From Pelobium manganitolerans (GTDB lineage: Bacteria; Bacteroidota; Bacteroidia; Sphingobacteriales; Sphingobacteriaceae), in NCBI RefSeq assembly GCF_003609575.1, contig NZ_MBTA01000027.1, positions 124,001 through 188,000 of the forward strand: DNA of 64,000 nt, given 5' to 3'. A program made the position numbers and the translations under genes. Of the stretch, positions 44,008 to 51,111 are shown piece after piece. The notes below the pieces were generated by a model. That model made no database searches. It was not told the origin of the DNA and saw nothing but the letters and a program-made list of their open reading frames with translations. Each line of letters starts with the position of its first letter. Within the stretch, counting starts at the first letter, position 1.

Positions 44008-44829
44008 ATGGCTTATAACTTATTAAAAGGAAAACGTGGCATCATTACAGGTGCATTAGATGAAAATTCTATCGCTTGGAAAGTGGCCGAAAAGGCTCAC
44101 GCAGAAGGTGCAACATTCGTTTTAACCAATGCCCCAATTGCCATGCGCATGGGCGAAATTAACGCTTTGGCAGAAAAAACAGGCTCTAAAATCATTCCTG
44201 CCGATGCAACCAGCGTTGAAGATTTGACCAAACTTTTCACCGAGTCTCAGGAAGTTTTAGGCGGTAAAATCGACTTTGTGCTTCACTCTATCGGCATGAG
44301 CGTGAACATCCGCAAAAAAATCCCGTACACCGAATCTAATTACGACTACTTTTTAAAAGGTATAGATGTTTCTGCTTTGTCTTTACATAAAATGTTGGCC
44401 GTAGCTAAACAGTTGGATGCCATTAACGAATGGGGAAGCGTGGTTGCCTTAACCTACATGGCCGCACAGCGCACCTACCCTTTTTATACCGACATGGCCG
44501 ACATTAAGGCGATGTTAGAGTCTATTGCACGTAGCTTCGGCTACCATTATGGTTTAGAGAAGAAAGTGAGAATTAACACCGTTTCTCAATCTCCTACACG
44601 CACCACTGCCGGCTCGGGTATTAAAGGTTTCGATAATTTCTTTGATTATGCAGATAAGATTGCACCATTGGGAAATGCCGATGCCGCATCGTGTGCAGAT
44701 TATTGCATTAGCCTATTCTCTGATTTAACGCGTATGGTTACCATGCAAAATCTTTTCCATGATGGCGGTTATTCTTCAACTGGTGTAAGTATGGATGTGA
44801 TGAACGCAATTGGCGAAGGTGCGGAGTAA
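44008..44829 (+). CDS. fabI: Enoyl-[acyl-carrier-protein] reductase FabI
   Basis: A 273-residue SDR that carries out the last step of fatty-acid elongation with NAD(P)H. FabI marks: KGKRGIITGALDENSIAWKV, LHSIGMS, and the catalytic Y-x6-K as YPFYTDMADIKAML. The C-terminal MVTMQNLFHDGGYSSTGVS is typical of Bacteroidota FabI. Monocistronic; a 413-bp gap full of inverted repeats follows. Confidence 0.95.
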   Translation: MAYNLLKGKRGIITGALDENSIAWKVAEKAHAEGATFVLTNAPIAMRMGEINALAEKTGSKIIPADATSVEDLTKLFTESQEVLGGKIDFVLHSIGMSVNIRKKIPYTESNYDYFLKGIDVSALSLHKMLAVAKQLDAINEWGSVVALTYMAAQRTYPFYTDMADIKAMLESIARSFGYHYGLEKKVRINTVSQSPTRTTAGSGIKGFDNFFDYADKIAPLGNADAASCADYCISLFSDLTRMVTMQNLFHDGGYSSTGVSMDVMNAIGEGAE

Positions 44830-44915
44830 AACTAGAAAAAACGCTGATTAATATATAATATTAAGAATTAAGTTTAGGTAATCAATAAAATAACTAAAAC
44901 GGAATACCCAGATCA

Positions 44916-44938
44916 AGCGCTCGTTCCCAACGAGCGCT
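44916..44938. terminator. Hairpin downstream of fabI
   Basis: AGCGCTCGTT / AACGAGCGCT, 10-bp perfect stem, loop CCC. No T-run; first of several inverted repeats in the fabI-argS gap. Confidence 0.6.
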
Positions 44939-44947
44939 ATTAAGAAA

Positions 44948-44980
44948 AGACTTACGAAGTTTCAAAAACTTCGTAAGTCT
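44948..44980. repeat. Hairpin repeat, copy 1
   Basis: AGACTTACGAAGTTT and AAACTTCGTAAGTCT form a perfect 15-bp stem with loop CAA. A diverged second copy lies at 45193-45227. Confidence 0.85.
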
Positions 44981-45035
44981 ATAAATCTTTTAAATTTATA
45001 TCATGAAATTTTTTAAAAGGTATTTTAAGTAAGAA

Positions 45036-45137
45036 CGCCCACCACGTCATGCTTAGCGAAGTCGAAGCATCTCACTAGCAAGGCTTATGCGTATCGCGTG
45101 GCAACCTATATATGAGATGTCTCGTTGCCTAATGACG
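45036..45137. repeat. REPIN-like inverted pair
   Basis: The outer arms CGTCAT (45045) and ATGACG (45132) and inner arms CATCTCA (45068) and TGAGATG (45113) pair. The left half (AAGTCGAAGCATCTCACTAG and flanks) is nearly the same as the single element at 12525-12582. GTGGCAACC, beside TGAGATG in the right half, also recurs there. Two halves in inverted order are the layout of REPINs, which RAYT transposases mobilise; no RAYT gene is in the window. Confidence 0.65.
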
Positions 45138-45192
45138 AGTCTTATAATTGATCCGTTTAAACAGTTTCTAAAATAGGCTTAACGCTAAAAAA

Positions 45193-45227
45193 AGACTTTA
45201 CCGAAGTTTCAAAAATTTCGTAAGTCT
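45193..45227. repeat. Hairpin repeat, copy 2 (diverged)
   Basis: AGACTTTACCGAAGTTT and AAATTTCGTAAGTCT, an imperfect version of the hairpin at 44948-44980, 15 bp before the argS stop codon. Confidence 0.7.
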
Positions 45228-45242
45228 AAAATATTAAAACAT

Positions 45243-47009
45243 CTACATCCTCTCTGGCACCTCAATTCCCAAAATTGCCATAGCCATATTTAAGGTTTGC
45301 GCCGTGCTGGCTGATAACTGCAACCTAAAAGCTTTAACCAATTCGTGTTCGGTTTTTAAAATAGATTCGGTTTGGTAAAACTTATTATAGGTTTTAGCCA
45401 AATCATAAGCAAAATTTGCGATAGCAGCTGGGTTATAATCTTTTGCTGCTTGCTCCACAATTTGCGGATAACGGCTCAGCAGTTGTAATAGCTCCACTTC
45501 TGTGGTGCCAAGTTGCGCCGGAAAACTTACTTCACCTGTAACAAAACCGGCTTTTTTAAGCACCGATTTAATCCTGGCGTGGGTATATTGGATAAAAGGG
45601 CCGGTATTCCCCTGAAAGTCGATGGATTCGTTAGGGTCAAAAAGCAAACGCTTCTTAGGCTCCACCTTTAACAAGAAATATTTAAGTGCGCCTAGCCCAA
45701 TCATCTGGTAAAGCTGGTCTTTCTCTTCGTCGCTAAAGTGATCTACTTTGCCCAAAGCCTCCGTTTTTTCTTTTGCCGTCAGCTTCATCTCTTCAATCAA
45801 ATCATCGGCATCTACCACCGTGCCTTCCCTAGACTTCATTTTACCCGATGGCAAGTCCACCATCCCGTAAGAAAGATGGTACAAGCCTTTTGCCCAGCTT
45901 TTGCCCAACTTTTCCAAAACCAGAAACAGCACCTTAAAGTGGTAATCCTGCTCGTTACCTACTACATAAATAGATTGATCGCAGTTAAATTCGTCGTATT
46001 TTAACTGCGCGGTGCCCAAATCCTGCGTAATGTAAACTGATGTACCGTCGGCGCGGCGAACCAATTTCTCGTCCAAACCGTCGGCAGTTAAATCAATCCA
46101 AACAGAACCGTCTGCTTTTTCAAAGAAAACGCCTTTCTGCAAGCCTTCCTCTACCAAATCTTTCCCTAACAAATAGGTGTCCGACTCGTAATAATATTTA
46201 TCAAAGCTTACGCCCAGTTTTTTATAAGTTTCATCAAAGCCCGCGTAAACCCAGCCGTTCATTTTTTTCCATAAAGAAATCACCTCCGCGTCGCCTTGCT
46301 CCCATTTTAGCAACATTTGTTGCGCTTCTTTAATTAAAGGTGCTTGCTTTTTTGCTTCTTCTTCGCTTAATCCCTGCCCTAGCAGTTCGTTAATTTGCTT
46401 TTTATATTCCTGATCAAAAACCACATAATATTTGCCCACCAGATGGTCGCCTTTTAAACCGGCATTTTCTGGTGTTTCCCCTTTGCCAAATTTTTGCCAA
46501 GCCAACATAGATTTGCAGATATGGATTCCCCTATCGTTTACCAAATTAGCTTTTATCACCTCAAAGCCGGCGCTTTTCAAAAGGTTAGACACGGCAAAAC
46601 CTAACAAATTATTGCGTACATGACCCAAATGCAACGGTTTATTGGTATTAGGCGATGAATACTCTATCATTACTTTTTGTCCGTTTTTAGGCAGTTGGCC
46701 AAAATCGGGCGCTAAAACTTCGTTTTTAAAAACACCAAGCCAGTAAGCATCGGTTAAAGCCAGATTTAAAAAACCTTTAATTACGTTAAAACTTTCCACC
46801 TCTTGGCAGTTAGCCTGTAAATATTGGCCCAATAAAGTTGCGGTTTGTTCTGGCGATTTTTTGGTTTGTCGGACAAAAGGAAAAACTACAAAAGTCACAT
46901 GCCCTTCAAACTCTTTCTTGGTTTGCTCTAAATTAACCTGAGTGGCCGAAATTTCGGTTTCAAAAACATCGGCGAAAGCCTTTACAATGGCTTTTTGTAA
47001 AAATTCCAT
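45243..47009 (-). CDS. argS: Arginyl-tRNA synthetase
   Basis: A 588-residue class I synthetase: N-terminal Add-1 domain, HIGH motif as NTNKPLHLGHVRNNLLG (about 112-128), KMSKS-like GKMKSREGTVVDADD, and the DALR anticodon-binding domain at the C-terminus (DLAKTYNKFYQTESIL, ending GIEVPERM). It charges tRNA-Arg in the cytoplasm. A -7 element lies 4 nt upstream of the ATG. Confidence 0.97.
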   Translation of the reverse strand: MEFLQKAIVKAFADVFETEISATQVNLEQTKKEFEGHVTFVVFPFVRQTKKSPEQTATLLGQYLQANCQEVESFNVIKGFLNLALTDAYWLGVFKNEVLAPDFGQLPKNGQKVMIEYSSPNTNKPLHLGHVRNNLLGFAVSNLLKSAGFEVIKANLVNDRGIHICKSMLAWQKFGKGETPENAGLKGDHLVGKYYVVFDQEYKKQINELLGQGLSEEEAKKQAPLIKEAQQMLLKWEQGDAEVISLWKKMNGWVYAGFDETYKKLGVSFDKYYYESDTYLLGKDLVEEGLQKGVFFEKADGSVWIDLTADGLDEKLVRRADGTSVYITQDLGTAQLKYDEFNCDQSIYVVGNEQDYHFKVLFLVLEKLGKSWAKGLYHLSYGMVDLPSGKMKSREGTVVDADDLIEEMKLTAKEKTEALGKVDHFSDEEKDQLYQMIGLGALKYFLLKVEPKKRLLFDPNESIDFQGNTGPFIQYTHARIKSVLKKAGFVTGEVSFPAQLGTTEVELLQLLSRYPQIVEQAAKDYNPAAIANFAYDLAKTYNKFYQTESILKTEHELVKAFRLQLSASTAQTLNMAMAILGIEVPERM

Positions 47010-47013
47010 GGCG

Positions 47014-47021
47014 CAAAAATA
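47014..47021 (-). promoter_or_regulatory. -7 element TATTTTTG of argS
   Basis: Matches TAnnTTTG and ends 4 nt before the argS ATG; predicts a leaderless mRNA. No -33 match. Confidence 0.45.
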
Positions 47022-47132
47022 GCTAAAGTAAAATCATTATAGACGTTTTTTGTATCGATTTAAATTCTGATAGATTTGCTAGGAAAGCACAGATTAGGCA
47101 ATAAAAACGTTAAAATGGTTCATTAGGAGGAA

Positions 47133-47238
47133 GTTCATTAGTTTTTTAGGAGTCCGTTAAGAGTTCATTAGTTTTTTAGGAGTCCGTTAAGAGTTCATTA
47201 GTCTTTAGGAGTTCATTGGTTCATTAGGAGCGAGTTGG
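47133..47238. repeat. 30-bp tandem repeat with TTCATTAG words
   Basis: Two identical 30-bp units (47133-47162 and 47163-47192; GTTCATTAGTTTTTTAGGAG + 10 bp), then degenerate continuations with GTTCATTAG and TTCATTGG. Thirty bp is four times 7.5, in line with the 7/8-bp period seen elsewhere. Confidence 0.85.
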
Positions 47239-47284
47239 TTTAGTAAAGAGCCAGCTAACATTAAGAGCGCATCATCTTGATACC

Positions 47285-47340
47285 CTATACTCTATACTCT
47301 ATACTCAATACCCTATACTCTATACTCAATACCCTATACT
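47285..47340. repeat. Heptad array, eight perfect units
   Basis: CTATACT x3, CAATACC, CTATACT x2, CAATACC, CTATACT. The order also gives a 21-bp higher-order unit. GTA family on the minus strand. About 40 bp upstream of the FKBP start; read in frame, the array would add a false N-terminal extension to that gene. Confidence 0.95.
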
Positions 47341-47381
47341 CACTTCTTTTCCCTATCTTCAACGGTTTTTATTTAAAAAAG

Positions 47382-48095
47382 ATGATTCAAAAAGCATTAT
47401 TAACGTTGGGCCTTAGCGCCTGCTGCGTATTGGCTACAAATGCGCAAAACACAAAAAAGCCGGCGGCTCAAAAACCTGCTGGCGCTCCTGCTAAAACCTT
47501 AACCGAGCTGGATTCTGCAAGTTATTCTTTCGGGATGAAGATTGCACAGGGCTTAAAATCCGACGGTGTACAGGCCTTAAACTACGATTTGCTAAAACAG
47601 GGAATGCAAGACGTTTTTACCGGAAAAACCTTGGTGGTAAATGACGAACAGGCTGGCCAAACCATCAACCAGTTTCTGCAAAAAATTAGCAAAGCAAAAT
47701 ACGCGGCCTTAGAAGAAGCAGGCAAAAAGTTTTTGGAAGAAAATAAAAAGAACCCCAAAATTACCACCACAGCTAGTGGGTTGCAATACGAAGTGCTTCA
47801 ACCTGGCACAGGCGTAAAACCAAAAGCAACAGACACCGTAACCGTACATTATAAGGGCACTTTGGTAGACGGAACACAGTTTGACAGCTCTTACGACCGT
47901 GGCGAGCCAATTACTTTACCTTTAGATGGCGTTATCAAAGGTTGGACAGAAGGCGTGCAATTAATGCCTGTTGGTGCTAAATATCGCTTTTACATTCCCT
48001 ATCAGCTAGGTTATGGCGAAAGAGGTGCCGGGCAAGACATCCCTCCTTTTAGCACGCTGATATTTGATATTGAACTGTTAAAAGTCGGAAAATAA
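47382..48095 (+). CDS. FKBP-type peptidyl-prolyl cis-trans isomerase
   Basis: A 237-residue exported protein: signal peptide (MIQKALLTLGLSACCVLATN, cleavage near AQ), an FKBP N-terminal dimerisation domain (SASYSFGMKIAQGLKSDGVQ) and a C-terminal FKBP domain (TVTVHYKGTLVDGTQFDSSY, GWTEGVQLMPVGAKYRFYIP, PPFSTLIFDIELLKV), as in FkpA/Mip. A periplasmic folding helper. The in-frame upstream start at 47277 is rejected, because it translates the heptad array. Confidence 0.94.
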   Translation: MIQKALLTLGLSACCVLATNAQNTKKPAAQKPAGAPAKTLTELDSASYSFGMKIAQGLKSDGVQALNYDLLKQGMQDVFTGKTLVVNDEQAGQTINQFLQKISKAKYAALEEAGKKFLEENKKNPKITTTASGLQYEVLQPGTGVKPKATDTVTVHYKGTLVDGTQFDSSYDRGEPITLPLDGVIKGWTEGVQLMPVGAKYRFYIPYQLGYGERGAGQDIPPFSTLIFDIELLKVGK

Positions 48096-48102
48096 ATTTA
48101 GG

Positions 48103-48124
48103 GCCGGTTCAACCGGCTTTTTTA
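48103..48124. terminator. Terminator between FKBP and queuosine-carrier genes
   Basis: GCCGG/CCGGC stem with loop TTCAA, followed by TTTTTT; it serves the plus-strand FKBP gene and abuts the stop codon of the convergent gene. Confidence 0.8.
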
Positions 48125-48892
48125 TTTCCGTTCGGCATCCGCCATCATTTGCGCCGCTAAATCTTTCCCTAAAAACCACTCGATAATGCCGTGAATGAGG
48201 TAAAGAAAAGGCGTCATCAACAAGGCCACAACAAATTTGTAGGTATAATTTACCAAACCAATGGCAGCAACCATTTTCCAACCCCAGTTGTATTGCGGGT
48301 TTAGGTAAAATGCGATGAAGATCACCACAAAGCTATCAATCAGTTGCGACACCAAAGTGGAGCCCGTTGCGCGGAGCCACAGTTTATGCTCGCCAGTAAT
48401 CTTTTTAATGTTGTGAAATATTTTCACATCGGCCACCTGCCCTATCAAAAAAGCAGTGATAGAACCCACAATAATCCACATTCCCTGCCCAAAAACACCG
48501 GTAAAAGCGTTGTTCATGTTGGTATCAGAGCCGTTTATACTCTGGTGAATCCAAAAATCTGAAGGCACTAAATTGATGGTGAAGCCCACCACCACAAAAG
48601 AAAACGCAATTAATATCGCCGCAAGGTACGAGAGAAATTTAACGCCTTTGGTGCCATAATATTCATTAATGATATCCGTCATAATAAACACAATGGGCCA
48701 AGTTACTACCCCGGCCGACATATTGTACGACAAGCCTTTGATGCCAAATAAATTGATGTTGAACTTGGCAAAACCCAAAGACTCTTCTACAGAAAAAATC
48801 TTAACGCCAATGAATTCGGCAAGTATCGCGTTAGCAACTAAAAAGCAGCCTAGCACCACAAACAACTTACTTTCTTTAGAGTGATGGTTCAT
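48122..48892 (-). CDS. Queuosine precursor transporter (YhhQ/VUT family)
   Basis: A 256-residue membrane protein with about six helices. Family segments are VFIMTDIINEYYG, FLIGQVADVKIFHNIKKITG, WLRATGSTLVSQLIDSFVVI and NYTYKFVVALLMTPFLY. YhhQ-type carriers import 7-cyano-7-deazaguanine precursors for queuosine in tRNA. Monocistronic, divergent from the aminotransferase gene. Confidence 0.9.
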   Translation of the reverse strand: MNHHSKESKLFVVLGCFLVANAILAEFIGVKIFSVEESLGFAKFNINLFGIKGLSYNMSAGVVTWPIVFIMTDIINEYYGTKGVKFLSYLAAILIAFSFVVVGFTINLVPSDFWIHQSINGSDTNMNNAFTGVFGQGMWIIVGSITAFLIGQVADVKIFHNIKKITGEHKLWLRATGSTLVSQLIDSFVVIFIAFYLNPQYNWGWKMVAAIGLVNYTYKFVVALLMTPFLYLIHGIIEWFLGKDLAAQMMADAERK

Positions 48893-48977
48893 AATTCTAA
48901 ATTATGAGAATAATTTTTAAAATTTAATAGCTTATTTTGCCAAAGGCACAGCAATTATTTATTTTATATTTTCCGTT

Positions 48978-50123
48978 TTGATCAATTTTACCTCTAAATT
49001 ACCGCAAACACAAACCTCTATCTTTTCAACCATGACGGCTTTGGCCAATAAACATCATGCGGTTAACCTCTCGCAAGGTTTTCCGGATTTTGATGTAGAC
49101 CCCGAACTGGTTGAACTGGTAAACCAGCAAATGCGCCAAGGACACAACCAATACGCGCCTATGCCCGGTTTGTTAAGCTTACGCGGATTAATTTCTGAAA
49201 AAACACAATCCTTGCATCAAAGCTATTACTCGCCCGAAACCGAAATTACCATTACAGCGGGTGCCACGCAAGCCATTTACACCGCCATTGCGGCCAGCAT
49301 TAAACCAAACGACGAGGCCATTATTTTTGAACCTGCTTATGATTCTTATGCGCCCGTAGTTAAGGCTTTTGGCGGTTTAGTAAAACCTTACGAAATGGCA
49401 CCGCCTTTTTACGATATAGATTGGAACATGGTGAAACGCCTGGTAACTGCCAATACCAAACTCATCATCATCAACTCGCCACAAAACCCTTGCGGGCGGA
49501 TTTTGAAAGAAGAAGATATTAAGCAGCTAAAAATCATTACAGAAAACACAGACATTTTAATCATCAGTGACGAGGTTTACGAGCATCTGATTTACGATAA
49601 ACAAACGCACCTAAGTTTAGCGCGCTACCCCGAGCTTAAGATGCGCACTTTTATCACCGCAAGCTTTGGTAAGCTTTTCCACTGCACAGGCTGGAAAGTT
49701 GGCTATTGCCTTGCGCCAGAAATGCTAATGAAAGAATTCAGAAAACTGCACCAGTTTATGGTTTTTAGTGTAAATACGCCTATGCAATTCGCCATTGAGG
49801 CTTATTTAAACAATAAACCTACGTATTTGGAGTTAAATGAGTTTTTTCAGCGTAAGCGCAACCTATTCCGTAAGCTTTTGGAACCGTCGCGTTTTACCTT
49901 ATTGCGTTGCGAAGGCACGTATTTCCAAAACGTAAGTTACGAGCGCATTGCAGCAGATAACGATGTAGAAATGGCTACAAAGCTGGTGACAGACTATAAA
50001 GTAGCGTGTATCCCAAACTCTAGTTTTTATACACGCAACACAGATTTTAGGACCTTGCGTTTTTGCTTTGCTAAAAAAGACGAAACTTTAGAAAAAGCCG
50101 CAGAGTTGCTCTTAAAAGTGTAA
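48978..50123 (+). CDS. Methionine (glutamine-type K) aminotransferase
   Basis: A 381-residue fold-type I PLP enzyme of the YbdL/kynurenine-aminotransferase group: VNLSQGFPDFDVDPEL, ITAGATQAIYTAI, INSPQNPCGRI, ISDEVYEHLIYD and the PLP lysine in ASFGKLFHCTGWKVGY. A TTG at 48978 gives the normal start MINFTSKLPQTQTSIFS; the first ATG (49032) would trim it. It is followed 60 bp later by an omega-amidase-type gene, the pair that recycles 4-methylthio-2-oxobutanoate to methionine using glutamine. Confidence 0.9.
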   Translation: MINFTSKLPQTQTSIFSTMTALANKHHAVNLSQGFPDFDVDPELVELVNQQMRQGHNQYAPMPGLLSLRGLISEKTQSLHQSYYSPETEITITAGATQAIYTAIAASIKPNDEAIIFEPAYDSYAPVVKAFGGLVKPYEMAPPFYDIDWNMVKRLVTANTKLIIINSPQNPCGRILKEEDIKQLKIITENTDILIISDEVYEHLIYDKQTHLSLARYPELKMRTFITASFGKLFHCTGWKVGYCLAPEMLMKEFRKLHQFMVFSVNTPMQFAIEAYLNNKPTYLELNEFFQRKRNLFRKLLEPSRFTLLRCEGTYFQNVSYERIAADNDVEMATKLVTDYKVACIPNSSFYTRNTDFRTLRFCFAKKDETLEKAAELLLKV

Positions 50124-50183
50124 TTTACACGGAACCGTTTTTGCGGTTACGCATCTATAATCACAAATACTGATGAGAAACAG

Positions 50184-50966
50184 ATGAATATGGAAAGTTT
50201 AAAAATCACCTTGTTGCAGGTTTATCTTTTTTGGGAAAACATTGATAAAAACCTGCAGAATATTGGTTTAAAATTATCCGCTTTGCGCGAGAAAACCGAC
50301 ATCATTGTTTTACCCGAAATGTTTAGTACCGGCTTTTCTATGAATGCGGAAGCTTTGGCAGAAGAAATGGACGGCAAAACCATGCAGTGGATGCACGAAA
50401 AAGCCAACCGTTACGATGCAGTGGTTACCGGATCTATCATTATCAAAGAAAACGGGCAGTTTTTTAACCGTTTAATTTGGATGAACCCCGATGGTAGCTA
50501 CCAATATTACGATAAAAAGCACCTTTTCGGGATGGCCAAAGAAGACAGCGTTTATACTGCCGGCCAAAAGAAATTGATCATCGACTTTAAAGGCTGGAAA
50601 ATATTACCGGTAATTTGTTACGATTTGCGTTTTCCGGTGTGGTTGCGTAACCAAGATGACTTGTACGATTTGCTGTTGGTGGTAGCCAGCTGGCCCGAAA
50701 AACGCGCCAAACATTGGAACACCCTCATCCCGGCACGCGCTATCGAAAACCAAAGCTACGTAATTGCTTTAAACCGCGTTGGGCACGATGGAAACCAAGT
50801 TTATTACTGCGGAGACACTACCTGCATTGATCCGGCCGGTAATGTGGTTTACTACAAACGCGATGAGGAAGATGTTTACACCTTTAGCATTTATAAAAAC
50901 GAGATAGAAAAAACACGCCGCTATATGCCTTTTTTAAAAGACGCAGACCGTTTCCGTCTTGGTTAA
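50184..50966 (+). CDS. Omega-amidase (nitrilase family, YafV-like)
   Basis: A 260-residue carbon-nitrogen hydrolase with the nitrilase triad: Glu in IIVLPEMFSTGFSM, Lys in YYDKKHLFGMA and Cys in VICYDLRFPVWLR. The end RYMPFLKDADRF is typical of the omega-amidase clade. It hydrolyses 2-oxoglutaramate or 2-oxosuccinamate left by glutamine/asparagine transaminases, which fits the aminotransferase upstream. ATGs at 50184 and 50190 are both possible starts. Confidence 0.9.
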   Translation: MNMESLKITLLQVYLFWENIDKNLQNIGLKLSALREKTDIIVLPEMFSTGFSMNAEALAEEMDGKTMQWMHEKANRYDAVVTGSIIIKENGQFFNRLIWMNPDGSYQYYDKKHLFGMAKEDSVYTAGQKKLIIDFKGWKILPVICYDLRFPVWLRNQDDLYDLLLVVASWPEKRAKHWNTLIPARAIENQSYVIALNRVGHDGNQVYYCGDTTCIDPAGNVVYYKRDEEDVYTFSIYKNEIEKTRRYMPFLKDADRFRLG

Positions 50967-51045
50967 TTGAAACCGGCACCAATTGTTAAATAGTGTTAAA
51001 TCGCGATTTGGAGCACGTTTTCAGCAATTTTAGCCAAACAAAAAT

Positions 51046-51053
51046 TATATTTG
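51046..51053 (+). promoter_or_regulatory. -7 element TATATTTG of the PBP1A gene
   Basis: Matches TAnnTTTG, 58 nt before the chosen ATG (51112). It also argues against the TTG start at 51055, which would begin at the transcription start. Confidence 0.5.
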
Positions 51054-51111
51054 TTTGGGTTATTTCAAACTCCTTCCACTTTTATTGCAAGCAAAGCGCC
51101 ATTATAAATAT

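Noticed and set aside
47277-47381. N-terminal extension of the FKBP isomerase
   Set aside because: The extension translates the CTATACT array; the true start at 47382 gives a proper signal peptide.
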